Program-made: the position numbers and the translations under genes | In this document: positions 34,852 to 45,016 of the stretch, one piece after another | How positions within the stretch are numbered: the stretch's first letter is position 1 | Layout of the letters: each line of letters starts with the position of its first letter | The notes under the pieces: model-generated | The model's input: only the letters and a program-made list of their open reading frames with translations | Told to the model about the DNA's origin: nothing | Databases searched by the model: none | NCBI GenBank assembly: GCA_037102815.1 | Contig: BTPP01000003.1 | Coordinates: 5,828,001 to 5,892,000, forward strand | DNA: 64,000 bases | Direction: 5' to 3' | Source of the DNA: Neurospora intermedia | Taxonomy: Eukaryota > Ascomycota > Sordariomycetes > Sordariales > Sordariaceae

Positions 34852-35598
34852 TTAAGCTGGAGCCACCACTTCGTTCTTTGCCGTCCTCCTCTCAGCCTTT
34901 CTTGCCCAATGCTTCTTTACCGTCCCCTGCCACGTTTTTAGATACTTGATAGTATCCTTCCCGCCGACAAGACACCGCACAAGGAGATAGACAAGGTGCA
35001 TGGCAAGAACGATACCCATGCCCATAAGGACATAATACACGGGTTCTAGAGGCACCCAGTACCCGTTCTTTTTGTTGTAGTCAGGGTCCTTGGCTGGATC
35101 GGGGGTACTGGGGGTGTTGGCGCGTACGGTCAGGTGGGAATCGACATTGTCGACATCAGCATTTCGGCTGCTGGGGCCGGACCATGCCTTTGGCTCTTCG
35201 TCTGGCGCGATCGGGGATTCCGCTTCGATGGCTGAACCTTTTTGCAGTCTCTGGGTCAGGCGGGGCGTACCCTCTGATCTCTTGACCGTGTTCGGCAATG
35301 GATCTGTAGAAGAGCTTTCCCGTCGCGTCTTCGTCACTGTTGGGGTGATGGGAGACGTAGCGATACTGGCCACTGCACTCGAGGGAAACGGGAGGCCCCG
35401 TTTGGAAGATGGAGCATGAGCCGTGGTTCTTGACAATAGACTTGAGGTCGTGCTTGGGAACTCTTGTTTCAGATGCAGGGATTTCGAGGTGCGCTCCTTC
35501 AGGCTCAAGGAACTGGTGGACAAAAGAGGAGCGGCGGCGCCAAAAGGCAGGCCGGGAAGGCCAGATGCCAACAAGGAGAGGAGAAGAACGAAGCGCAT
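34852..35598 (-). CDS. Secreted-pathway single-pass protein, 248 residues
   Basis: Unknown protein with a signal peptide (MRFVLLLSLLASGLPGLPFG), a long Ser/Thr/Pro-rich disordered ectodomain with Kex2-type dibasic sites (SSKRGLPF, TVKRSEG), and a late helix (YYVLMGMGIVLAMHLVYLLV). A short basic cytosolic tail follows (VKKHWARKAERRTAKNE). Residues PDYNKKNGYWVPLEP just before the helix form the most ordered-looking part. An upstream in-frame ATG at 35763 is unlikely because it would bury the signal peptide. It has the same architecture as the + strand family from 38.8 kb but lacks the M-x-x-Q start. Confidence 0.6.
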   Translation of the reverse strand: MRFVLLLSLLASGLPGLPFGAAAPLLSTSSLSLKERTSKSLHLKQEFPSTTSSLLSRTTAHAPSSKRGLPFPSSAVASIATSPITPTVTKTRRESSSTDPLPNTVKRSEGTPRLTQRLQKGSAIEAESPIAPDEEPKAWSGPSSRNADVDNVDSHLTVRANTPSTPDPAKDPDYNKKNGYWVPLEPVYYVLMGMGIVLAMHLVYLLVRCLVGGKDTIKYLKTWQGTVKKHWARKAERRTAKNEVVAPA

Positions 35599-36444
35599 TG
35601 CCAGGTGTCGATGGGATGTTTTCTGATGATTTTTCAGGTACGTTGCTGACTGAAACGATTGCGTTCTTCCCTTGGTGGGTGAAATCTGTTGTACTACTGA
35701 AAGCAAGGACTTGAGGCATGATTTCATGCTGCTCTCGAGACAAACCCCTTTTGAGGAGTGCACTCCTGCTTATAACATGGCTGGACCATGATTGTTGAAG
35801 GGAGAGTGGCACTACAATGCTAAAACTGGAGCAGGAACAATCAAGACGGACGAGCTAAGCGCGCGGCGAAAGTATACAAAATGTGAAATACGAAGGAGGA
35901 TAACAAGTTCGACAATGTTTTGGAATGGCAGTAGATTCCTTTTAGCGCCGCAACGTATCAACCTTCTCGACACTAATCGTCCTGACCTCCAAGTCATTGA
36001 ACCATCAGGGCCGGTTGGTGCTTCACATGCTATTTTCGGCTAGCCATTCAACCGTTCATCGAACCAACGGGGGCTTCTTTGAGAGCTTCACACTGATGCT
36101 ATGGCTGACGCTGGGTCCCATAAACCACCGCCTTTCACCAACAAAGCTTATTGTCCACAACCAACCTCCAACAAGCCGTACATACGCGCTGGCAGGCCAA
36201 TTTTCGGTTCAGAATATTACCAAGGCGACAATGGGAACACAGACAGAAAAGGTGAAGCAATCGTATACTCCTCTATCCATCCCTCGTTCTAACATACTTC
36301 AACGCTAACACATTGATCCATCCACCAACTCAGATCCCATCATGTCCAATTCCCAAACTCTCCTCCATCTCATAGATCTCAATCCCGCACTCAACTCACT
36401 AATACCGCCAACCATTGCATCTAATCCTCCTGTCGATACCTTGG
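35599..36444. other. Intergenic spacer
   Basis: Upstream DNA of the 248-residue protein gene and 3' flank of the next gene. No supported gene. Confidence 0.5.
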
Positions 36445-36864
36445 TCAACCATACAACCCCAAAACAACCAACCCCAACCCCGCCCCCGCTAACAATCCCC
36501 GTCGCTCCAAGATGTTGCTCCCATTTTTCCAGCTTTTGCCACCTTTGAACTGGGTGTCGCTGTTGCTGCTGTCCTTATTCCCCTCCTCTGGATTTTCAGG
36601 GGCTGCTGCCGTTGATGAGGTGCTTAAAGTACTTGATGGGCCCTGGATTTCGATGGTAGTGGGGGTGGCCATAGCTTGCGAGTACAAACTCTTGGCGCCA
36701 TTGACGATTTCGTCCCAGGAGAGACGGGGGTTGAGGTTGGGCTTGTCAATCGGAGTTGGGGAGGAGGAATAAGAAGAGGGGATAGCTGAGGCGTGAGCGG
36801 AGAGGGCGGTTGAGGAGGATACTAGGAGCAGAACTTGGAGGAAGATTTGGAGATGCATTTTCAT
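36445..36864 (-). CDS. Small secreted protein with C-terminal helix
   Basis: A 139-residue unknown. The signal peptide (MKMHLQIFLQVLLLVSSSTA) is followed by a Ser/Pro-rich region, SWDEIVNGAKSLYSQAM (a likely amphipathic helix) and a Ser/Thr-rich stretch. It ends NGSNILERRGLLAGAGLGLV-VLGLYG. The dibasic ERRG sits directly before the terminal hydrophobic run, as in several neighbours (IYKRDGG, IYRRGVAG). The end could be a short membrane helix or a GPI signal. Confidence 0.55.
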   Translation of the reverse strand: MKMHLQIFLQVLLLVSSSTALSAHASAIPSSYSSSPTPIDKPNLNPRLSWDEIVNGAKSLYSQAMATPTTIEIQGPSSTLSTSSTAAAPENPEEGNKDSSNSDTQFKGGKSWKNGSNILERRGLLAGAGLGLVVLGLYG

Positions 36865-37634
36865 GGAATGCCAAGCTGAGGGAGGTCTGTCGAGTCAAAG
36901 GGAAAGTGCAAAGGTGACAAAAAGGGCAAGACTTGCTTGCTCATTCTGCTGTAGAGAGTGGAAAGAAACGACATACGCCAAATCTTTGGTTGGCTACCCA
37001 AAGTTATATCTGGGACCTCTCTATTCGAGGTGAGTACTCTTCTCCTTGTTGCCTTAGGTGTATCATTCATCTGGAGACCGATGTCAAATTCAAGGTTCAT
37101 GGCCTAGTATTTTGTCACCAGCTTTTCTCACGAGCTTCTCGATTTGTAGCTGTTGAATGGTCATCGGCGTTCTTGCGAGTCAGACCTCCCAACAAAGATT
37201 TCGGGGGCACAGTAGGCTTGCAAGAAGGGAACCAAGCCCTTCAGATCTGGTTTGATATAGTGATTAACCACCGCACCCTCCAGGACCTCGGTTCATCACT
37301 TCAAGTTTGGCCCTTTCAGAATTTCAACCCCCGATTCATGATTACAGATTCGCCAGAGACCACACCATATCACTTTCCAGCTCCAGGCCTCGAATTCGAA
37401 TTACACACGCCTTGGCATCAATTGCCGTACACATGATTCTCTGACTTGGAGGTCTGTACTTTGCCCGCCTTGTTCCCTCATCGCACATGGGGATTACCCC
37501 TAAGCAGGCGGGCCTAGCTTGTGCTCACCCCAGTGCCACCACCTCCACCACCACCACCATCACAACCGCCAGTCGTTCCTCCCGTGGTTCCTCCAGCACC
37601 GCCATCACCAACTCCTAGACTGAAGCCGCCATTG
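36865..37634. other. Intergenic spacer with Gly/Pro-coding microsatellite
   Basis: No independent gene. At about 37539-37560 a (CCA)n tract lies in a minus-strand frame that would extend the neighbouring single-helix protein with a Gly-rich tail (see that gene). Confidence 0.45.
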
Positions 37635-37889
37635 TCACCCTGCGCGACCGTATCCGTATTTGCTCCAAAAATCACCTCCATCTCCACTGTTACCTTCGCC
37701 TCTGCAGCACCCGCATAGTCTGGAAAGCAAACCGGGTTTGGAGTTGTTATTCGGTGTTGCTTGCTGGTTCCGCATTCCCCTTCGTGCGGTCTTTTCCCCG
37801 AAGATGTACCCCAAGGCGAGGATTAAAGCAACGATCAGAGCAAGAACGATGATATCGCCGATTGTCCATTGACCTATGGTAGCGACCAT
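37635..37889 (-). CDS. Single-helix protein, paralogue of the 30713 gene
   Basis: An 84-residue unknown without a signal peptide. MVATIGQWTIGDIIVLALIV opens directly into the helix (ALILALGYIFG), then the basic EKTARRGMRNQQ and a Cys motif (LCGCCRG). The W-T-I-G-D-I-I box matches W-N-I-G-E-V-I of the 30713 gene. Both then have a basic tail. The frame stops after YGRAG, but the next frame over encodes a Gly-rich tail (GGAGGTTGGTTGG, then a Gly run) like that of the 30713 protein. A 79-bp intron (donor GTAACA after GEG, acceptor TAG before GAGTTGG, about 37618-37696) would join them in frame and give a stop near 37517. Otherwise a 1-nt shift has truncated the protein. Confidence 0.5.
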   Translation of the reverse strand: MVATIGQWTIGDIIVLALIVALILALGYIFGEKTARRGMRNQQATPNNNSKPGLLSRLCGCCRGEGNSGDGGDFWSKYGYGRAG

Positions 37890-38841
37890 GGTGTGGGAAC
37901 TCTCTCTATCATCACCATATTCCGTTGGCGCATTGCAATTGCGGCCAAAATGGGAGGCATTGGTGGTCTGTGCACTGGTGTAGGCCACCCGACCCACCTG
38001 ACTGTTGGCTCGGACGCAAGGGAGGAACTAGCTTCAGCGTTGTGCTAGTGCGATCCTAACAATTCTAGCGATGTGTAGAACCAAAAATAGTTGAGGGTGT
38101 GTTAGCAACCTGATGTGCAATGCAATAACCCCTCAATGGGCGAACTTCAATGGTTGGAAAAGTTCAAACGATCAAAGCACGACAACCTCATCTTTCTCCC
38201 ATTGTATTTACTTCCAATTTGCACCTCAACCCACGACACCTGCAATGCAAGTCATTGAAGCCCGCGGCATTGTTTCCGAAAACAAATAACCAACAACTCG
38301 TTCGTGCCAATGGCAGACGGACACTGACAATGCGGACAAAGGCCATCGGCGTCTGCGGGATGAAAGAGGACCGGAAAACTAAGATTCGCAAACAAAGCGC
38401 TAGGGACGCTCTTTGCCAAGGGCTGAAATAATTTCTGTGGCAGTGCGAAGCATGCTCATATACGCATTCAGAAATCGTTTAGCTGTTTGGTGTGCATCAC
38501 GCAAGATGGAGAACATCACTTTGACACAACATCTCCAGTCCTCCTTGCAAGCTAGTCGCCGAAGAAGGGAAGCTGATTCACTCCCCAGCATTCAAAATTG
38601 TCAATCAGATTCTGTATAAGTCGTGGAGATTCGGCAATCACTTTGATCATATTGTTTTACTCGAAGCAGCGGTACCGAGCCTACCAAGCACACCTTGACA
38701 TCGTCGAGCTATTGAGCGATCTTTCACAACCCGAATTTCGCGTAGAGGTATTCCCACGGAAACCAAATAGTTCGCAAAACACGAGTCCCACGGAGAAACG
38801 ACCCCAAAACAAAACGCACTCATTCCCAATCTTTGGCCACA
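37890..38841. other. Divergent spacer
   Basis: Between the single-helix gene (-) and the first M-x-x-Q gene (+). No supported gene; presumed promoters. Confidence 0.5.
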
Positions 38842-39309
38842 ATGCATCCACAACTGCTTTTCCGCCTCCGGCTCCTACTGTGTGTTCTTCTTGGCGTCTC
38901 TGCGGCCTTGGTGCTCCCCAATCGGAACCCCATTTCGCGAGACACACCCGAGTTGATCAACATCGGCTCCAGCAACGAGGCGAGCCCCGAAAGCACGACG
39001 ATATACTTCCCGGACCATGTCAGCCCGAATGTGCAAACTGCCACCATCGCTGCGTCCCCTGTTGAAGAGTCAGGACAAGTTTCCCCCGACAACATCAACA
39101 AACGAGGAGCGGCGCAAGGTACACATTTTCAGCACACCACGGAAGCCCAAATTGCCAGAGATGATACGGAGGAAAATGGCAGCATCTACAAACGGGACGG
39201 TGGGGGATCGAACATGACCATCATCTACATTGTTGTCTCCATTCTCGCTGTTGGGATTCTCATCGCTGGCTGTATTTGTTGGCGCAAGTGTCAGGGGTAT
39301 GGTCGATGA
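38842..39309 (+). CDS. M-x-x-Q family surface protein 1
   Basis: First of five tandem same-strand genes with one plan. 155 residues: a signal peptide (MHPQLLFRLRLLLCVLLGVSAA) with Gln at position 4, then LPNRNPISRDTPELI and a Ser/Thr/Glu-rich ectodomain. An internal NKRG dibasic site and a second KR just before the helix (SIYKRDGGGSNMT) follow. One helix (IIYIVVSILAVGILIAGCIC) leads into a tiny basic tail (WRKCQGYGR). Kex2 cleavage after IYKR would leave an ultra-short extracellular stub. There are no introns. The annotated start is the first ATG; the frame is open slightly further upstream without ATG. Function unknown; the family resemblance to the next four genes is in architecture and N-terminal motif, not long identity. 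Confidence 0.65.
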   Translation: MHPQLLFRLRLLLCVLLGVSAALVLPNRNPISRDTPELINIGSSNEASPESTTIYFPDHVSPNVQTATIAASPVEESGQVSPDNINKRGAAQGTHFQHTTEAQIARDDTEENGSIYKRDGGGSNMTIIYIVVSILAVGILIAGCICWRKCQGYGR

Positions 39310-40623
39310 GAGTTCCACTTGACAAGAGACCGACAGAGATGCGACATAAAGGGACCGTGCTGCGTAGGGTGACCATAGGGACGACAAGGCGGGCGGCCAT
39401 TAGGGCGTGGAGACGAGTAACGATGGGTTTATATGGTGGAGCAGTAATACAGGGGGAGCATCGTGGGAAAATACCTATGCAATACAAGAGTAGATCGAAA
39501 AAAAGCCGCACGGGTTATAAAGTGGGAGCTGTTTGGTTGGGTGTTAGGGGAAGAGAAAGCAGCGCGGAAACATAGAAGACGGAAATTCATACTTCATCTC
39601 ATCCCTCTTGTAACCAGCTCATGTGGACCGAACGAACCATGTATGTCTAGATCAACCCTTACTTAGGAACCAAGTGCGCAATGCTTTGAGAGATTTGTGA
39701 AATCCGCCAGCTACACACGATCCTGGCGGGAAACGACGCGCTATGAACAGTGGGCGCGTGTTGGTGACTGGAACCTGGCTCCTCCAGTAGAGGTACTCAC
39801 CTACCGTGGCTCGAGCATGGGTTGATAACGGCTCACCAGCCAATCATGGTTGGCTTGATATCCCGATGCGGTAACACCCCGCCATTAGCCCCCATATGTC
39901 CCAGGCCAGTCCCCGCCTTGCCTCGTCTGCTTGCCCCGCATTGTTGACTTTTCACCTCGAACATCCTTTTCTATCATCGAATTTCCAGACCAATATCCAG
40001 ATTGGCTTTGCATCGCACGCGACCTTCGATTCTTTCATCTACTCCTTTTCCATACGCGTTTTGCGCGCGCAGCTTCACGCACGTGTCAACTTCCTCCGCC
40101 GCGGCCGTCAACTTCGCGAGTCCTGCGCCCTATGAGCCACGCCGAAAACAGAAGATACAAAAGCCGCATGATATCGTGTTCTGGAATCTCCATTTGAGCG
40201 ATGCCTATTTCTCGAAAGTCAACAGGCAACAAAGCCGTTGGTTGCGAACGAACAATGGACAGACAAAGCCCGGCCGGACGAGCCAACAACAAACGCCTGC
40301 AAGGGAGCTAGAGGCGGAGCCGGCATATCGGCTTTCATCTTTCTCGCGAACCATTCCCTCGCCAACCCAATTGCTCGGTTACTGTTCGTCAATCGCAGAA
40401 GACAAGAAGACAGGCCTTTACCGGCTACGCGCGAGTCACCTGGCCTTGTCTTTCCAACATCGACACACTTCATAGAGCGTGCTCGAAAATCCGCGAAGCA
40501 TCAATGGTGTTTCGAGGTACAACTACAACGATCGCCCATCGACTAATGATACCGCCATATCCTCGTTGATCAACAACATTTCAGGTAGGAATCACAAGAA
40601 AGTGGCCATCGCCAAAGCCAACA
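39310..40623. other. Island spacer
   Basis: About 1.3 kb with no supported gene. A 157-codon frame at 40002-40475 lacks signal peptide or domain. An AGGTACAACTAC element at 40515-40526 resembles one upstream of the next two family members. Confidence 0.45.
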
Positions 40624-41118
40624 ATGAAGTCACAAATCCTCATCGGTGTCGTCCTCGCCGCCCTCTTCGGCATATCTACCGCGTTCGCCGTTCCCAACTG
40701 GACGCGAGTCCCGCGAGGGGCTGCCGTGCTCTCCCACTCAGCCGGCGACACTCCGACTACGATCAGCCACCCATCAACAGTTACACTCCATCCCCGCGCT
40801 GTCCGCTCCACACTGCCAGTAGAAGAGACTTCCTCCGATGCTAAAAGATCACCCAAAGTACCAACGACCAAGGACAACGGGATCAATAGTTGGGGAGGCT
40901 TTGCTCGTAGGGAGGACGAAAGTAGCAATACCAGCACGGACAGAAGGGAAAGCCAAAGCCCCAAAGACAATGATGACGGGAGACACCAAACCATTTACCG
41001 ACGAGGCGTGGCTGGCAACCCTGGGGCAATCATCGGAATTGTTCTCGGCTGCCTTGCTGTCTTAGGGTTGATGATTTGGGTTGGCGTCTGTTGTTGCAAC
41101 GGACCGGTTCTTGAGTAG
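40624..41118 (+). CDS. M-x-x-Q family surface protein 2
   Basis: 164 residues with no known domain. The signal peptide is MKSQILIGVVLAALFGISTA, cut near FAVPNW, with Gln 4. The ectodomain is Ser/Thr/Asp-rich with RVPRG and AKRSPK basic sites and several sequon-like NTST sites. HQTIYRRGVAGNPG precedes the helix (AIIGIVLGCLAVLGLMIWVG), and the tail is only VCCCNGPVLE, a Cys triplet likely to be palmitoylated. The IYRRG box before the helix parallels IYKRD in protein 1. Single exon. Confidence 0.68.
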   Translation: MKSQILIGVVLAALFGISTAFAVPNWTRVPRGAAVLSHSAGDTPTTISHPSTVTLHPRAVRSTLPVEETSSDAKRSPKVPTTKDNGINSWGGFARREDESSNTSTDRRESQSPKDNDDGRHQTIYRRGVAGNPGAIIGIVLGCLAVLGLMIWVGVCCCNGPVLE

Positions 41119-42653
41119 ACCGGTCCGAAGCAGACAGGTAAGGGTGTTTGGGGTGACGGTGAGCAGACATACGATACTTCCTTTTGGGACTTTCTGGCCG
41201 CGTATTTGCCTAAGCAATGGAGGCTAATAATATCTTGGGTTGATAGGAACATGAGACTCGAGTTAGTCGACATGTTTTACGAGGTGTTACGGTCGGTGAC
41301 TCGGTGGTGAAGAGGCAAAGAAAGCCAACGTCCGCGATGATGAGAAAATCAAGAATGGGAAAGACATTGCCACAGCTGGTCATAGGGAAAAGATTCAGGA
41401 ACACTTTCACGGCGCAGCGAACGCGTGGACAGTATAGATGGGAGATATTCGGATTCGTTTTCACGGATATCTCGTCGCTTCGACTGGGGCTGTGACTGCG
41501 CTATCCACTAAATCCATTCCGAATTAGAGCGGTATTAGAGAGTTTATACAAGAACGTTGCTCATTTTGAAAACGAGGCTATTCCAGCAAGGAGAGATTTG
41601 AATGGAGAGCATAACGTTCCCCTCTTGAACAAGCAAACACCACACCTACGAAAAGCGGATGACTACTACGAAACTACTCTTCAATGTTGAAGCTGTCCTC
41701 GCTCCCTTCTTGGCTAATTTCTACCTGTCTCTTCTTTGTTCTTATCTTTCTCCTCTTTTCCGTTTTTGATCTCAGTTTTTTTTTTTTTTTTTTCTTTCTT
41801 TTTTTTTTCACCCTCCTCCTTCGCAGTAAAAATCATGCTAGTAACAACGAATTGTCATTGGTCCACTTTCTTGGTAAGAACCAATCAGATCGCGTCAGGT
41901 ATCTCAATGCGGCAGGTACCCCTCCATTAGCGTCAGCCTGTTTCTGTGCGTTCCCTGCTAGCTCCACATTTGACATATCAACGTCCGAGAGACTTGAACA
42001 TCAACTTTTTTGGCCGCCGCTATCACCAGTTCCAGTCCCGTGTTAAAGAACAGCATTTGAGACATTGGAGATAGACCCGAGCTTCATTCGTTCCTCGAAC
42101 ACGGGCGTTATTTATCGAAGTCTCTTACCAGATGACTCGAAGCAGATGCGCAGTTCCCAGTAGGAATTGCTCACTTCCTGACCATGGTAGGTCGAATAAA
42201 AAGATCATTGCCGTCAAGCTACCAACGGACATAAACCCGTTGGTCGCAGTAAAAGTTGACGAGACCTAGCTACCACCTAACAGAAGGGTCATGTCGGGTT
42301 CAGAAGCATCAACAGCTGTACATGCCTCATTGCTCACTGCAGAAGTATGAAAAACCTTGGGGTCAACTGGGCGTTAATAAGGTATGAGAAACGCTTAAGG
42401 CGAGGAACAGCCATGGTCAACAAGGCTGGTTCACCGTTTCAGGTGCCGGGTCACTCGACCTTGTTTTCTGGACCCCTACCCACGGAAAACCAGTGCTCGA
42501 GGTGATCTGAGAGAGCAAATTGGAGGTACAAGTAGGGGGAATGTCCTTCCCCATACCACAATGAAGTCCACTATTGCTACAACATTGGGGGAGCTTCACA
42601 ACAGATAACCACTTACAGAGACCCTTAACTAAAGCCGCAGGCCGACCGACACA
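41119..42653. other. Island spacer
   Basis: About 1.5 kb without a supported gene. A T-rich tract at 41778-41812 produces a spurious Phe-run frame. AGGTACAAGTAG occurs at 42524-42535, 118 bp before the next start codon. Confidence 0.5.
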
Positions 42654-43097
42654 ATGAAGCCACAGATCCTGCTCTCCCTTGTCTTCTCTTCCCTCATCGG
42701 TTTCTCAGCCGCATCCGTCAACAATCCACCAGCACCTCGAGACCAAGCAGCTTTTATCAATGACTTGAACATCAGAAAGCCAACAGTGCAGACGGTAAAT
42801 CAGCCCATTACAACCGCGATACACTATGTCGTCAGGAGACAAGACGGCCAGCCCCAACCAGAAAAACCCAAGCCGACGCACGACCCGCTACCAACTTTGG
42901 CGCCAAGCGATAGTGATAGTGAGGGCGGTGGAAATGGTGGCCAGATAGGTGCCATCATTGGAGGTGTGTTCGCTGGTATTATCGGGCTTATCTTGGTGGT
43001 ATGTGTGATCAAGGGGAGAAGGGCGAGGATGGAGGCGCAGGAGGAGGATGATGAGGAGTATGAGATGAGGAGGCAGAGGAGAAGGAGTAGGAGGTAG
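42654..43097 (+). CDS. M-x-x-Q family surface protein 3
   Basis: 147 residues. Signal peptide MKPQILLSLVFSSLIGFSAA with Gln 4, mature start SVNNPPAPRD. The ectodomain includes HYVVRRQDGQPQPEKPKP, with a dibasic site and a Pro-rich stretch, and an acidic patch (PSDSDSEGGGNGG). The helix is IGAIIGGVFAGIIGLILVVC, followed by the stop-transfer VIKGRRAR. The tail mixes acidic and basic runs (EEDDEEYEMRRQRRRSRR). The EEYEM-x-R-rich end is shared with protein 4, strong evidence that the two are paralogues. Single exon. Confidence 0.7.
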   Translation: MKPQILLSLVFSSLIGFSAASVNNPPAPRDQAAFINDLNIRKPTVQTVNQPITTAIHYVVRRQDGQPQPEKPKPTHDPLPTLAPSDSDSEGGGNGGQIGAIIGGVFAGIIGLILVVCVIKGRRARMEAQEEDDEEYEMRRQRRRSRR

Positions 43098-43632
43098 GTG
43101 GTCGGTAGTCGGTGGACAGGTAGGAATACATCCGTAAGGGAATCATAGCTGAGGTGCCAGCGAGGTGGGAAAGTAAGGTAAAAAATTGAGGGGGAGGGAC
43201 AAATCAGCGTGGTCAGAAAGTGCTCCTGAAGGGTTCGTCGAAGCAAGGTCGCCTAGAGGGATTTTTCGAGGTGCTCAGATATGTTAGCGATGAATCTTAG
43301 ACGTATGCGAGATGAGGAAGAAGGACTGTACAGAAGGGAGTTGATCTCAAAGCAAGTAGAAGCAAACAAATCACCTACCTATGAGGCATAGCATCGAGTT
43401 TGCTCGCGGATGTTAACGTAGGTTAGTTTCTGACAAGAATCTAACCCTAAAATAGTCCTTGAGTGCGACTCGTCATCTCTCGTGCGACCAGAGGAGGTTG
43501 GCAATTGCTGAGGGCAAAAACGAACCTCAACACCCATTCGAAGAAGCAGTTGAAGGTACAAGTAGAAGAGATGCCCACTCCCCTATTCACCATCACTTCA
43601 ACATCAACTCTCGCCATCGACATTCGACAGCA
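43098..43632. other. Island spacer
   Basis: No gene. Contains a second exact copy of AGGTACAAGTAG at 43554-43565, 67 bp before the next ATG. Confidence 0.5.
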
Positions 43633-43947
43633 ATGATACCACAACTGCACTACCTCCTCTTTCTCTCAACTCTTTTTGTTCTCTGCGCCGCGTCACTCGA
43701 AGTCAAACTGGGAAGAAGACAAGAAGAGCAGCCCCAGCATAACCAGCCCGTTTCCCCACCACTGAGTGGGAGTGGAAAAGGTGAAGGTCCCAACACCGGT
43801 GAAGTCATCGGATACTCGTTGTTGGGCCTGTTTGGCGTTGCCCTTGTTATCGGTATTTTCGTTGGGCTTCGGCGAAGGAGAAGGGCGCGGGCGCGGGCTC
43901 ATGAGGAGTATGAAATGAGTAGAAGGCGGAGGAGATATTATCGGTAG
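43633..43947 (+). CDS. M-x-x-Q family surface protein 4
   Basis: 104 residues, the shortest of the five. Signal peptide MIPQLHYLLFLSTLFVLCAA with Gln 4, then SLEVKLGRRQEEQPQHN with a dibasic site and a Pro/Ser/Gly stalk. The helix (GEVIGYSLLGLFGVALVIGI) begins with N-T-G-E-V-I, close to the N-I-G-E-V-I box of the 30713 protein. The tail is RRRRRARARAHEEYEMSRRR-RRYYR. EEYEM-x-RRRRR matches protein 3. A 58-codon upstream extension of the frame is open but lacks the logic of a signal peptide, so the ATG at 43633 is preferred. Confidence 0.7.
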   Translation: MIPQLHYLLFLSTLFVLCAASLEVKLGRRQEEQPQHNQPVSPPLSGSGKGEGPNTGEVIGYSLLGLFGVALVIGIFVGLRRRRRARARAHEEYEMSRRRRRYYR

Positions 43948-45016
43948 AACCGGCATCGGATTTTGAGAGAAAAAGAGTCGAGGTAGTAGTTGGAAATGAA
44001 GGAGGGAACGAGGGAAGCTGGGAAAGGGGCGACGTGATAGTTGAAGTTCGGTGACAGAGTTTGAGGTAGGTACCAAGATAGCGCTAGCGATGCATTCAGT
44101 GCTGGATGCATTTGAGACATAGTAGAGGTACCTGATTCTGTTAGTGATGTGGATTGCGAAAGGATTTCGAAGAACCATTTGCGCATCCGATCGTGGGATG
44201 TTACCTACTGATGCCCGTACTGAGTTGATTAGGGTACGACATCGACGTCGAATGGGCAGGTGGCAGGGCAGGTGGAATGTGGGCTGGGTTGGGAGGGGAA
44301 ATTCCATTGGACATTTGTTAGTGTAGACGTGCTATTGCACCCTGTTTTAGGGAAGCCGCTAACAGACAGTCCAAACCTCGTGAATTGTACCGATGGCTTT
44401 GGAATCCTTACGGCCTTTCGATTTTCGGTCCTGTTCATATCGACCTCGGCGACTTGGTCTCTCTGATGAGATGTTCCACTTGTCCATGTACTGGTCCAAG
44501 GAGCAATTCAAGAATGACCAGACCGCACATGTCAAGACTGCGGGGCGGGAGTGTGGCGGGGTTCCGCTGGTTTTCGCGGCGCTTAATTGGCCAGAGAAGC
44601 GCTATCGCTGTCGCTTATCGGCATGTTCCGACTCCATTTCAACGACATCCGGACATGCTCACATGTCGAGCCTGGCCTTCTTCTTTCCATAGGAGCAAAA
44701 CTACCTATGCAAAACCTAGTACTGTTTCCGGGATCTCTTTGACTTTCTCGCCCTCCATGAGGTGCAAACGACGAAAACTGTGAGGGAGGAATGGAAACAA
44801 AGCAGGGGCAGGATGCGAAGCCACATTTGCTCGCTTTCATTGTTGTGACCTTGGACCAACACAAGGTGTGCAAACAATGTCCGACAGCAATTCGACTCAC
44901 TGGCCTCACTCATTCACCGGTTATTGAATTCTGCTAAGATATTTAGGCTGCCCGGGTGTTCGTTCCTCTTCTTTCGTCAGACAGTTCCAGAAACTACATC
45001 TATCAAACTCGACACG
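43948..45016. other. Island spacer
   Basis: About 1.1 kb. Overlapping frames at 44385-44909 are not supported. Upstream region of protein 5. Confidence 0.5.

Noticed and set aside
36933-37436. 167-codon + strand frame
   Set aside because: Lies in the spacer upstream of the 36445-36864 gene. No start context, domain or membrane logic; mixed composition looks random.
40002-40475. 157-codon + strand frame before surface protein 2
   Set aside because: No signal peptide, helix or domain, and Arg/Ser/Gln composition typical of non-coding frames. Kept as spacer.
41684-42046. 120-codon frame with a Phe run
   Set aside because: Produced by a poly-T tract at 41778-41812. The remainder has no domain or logical topology.
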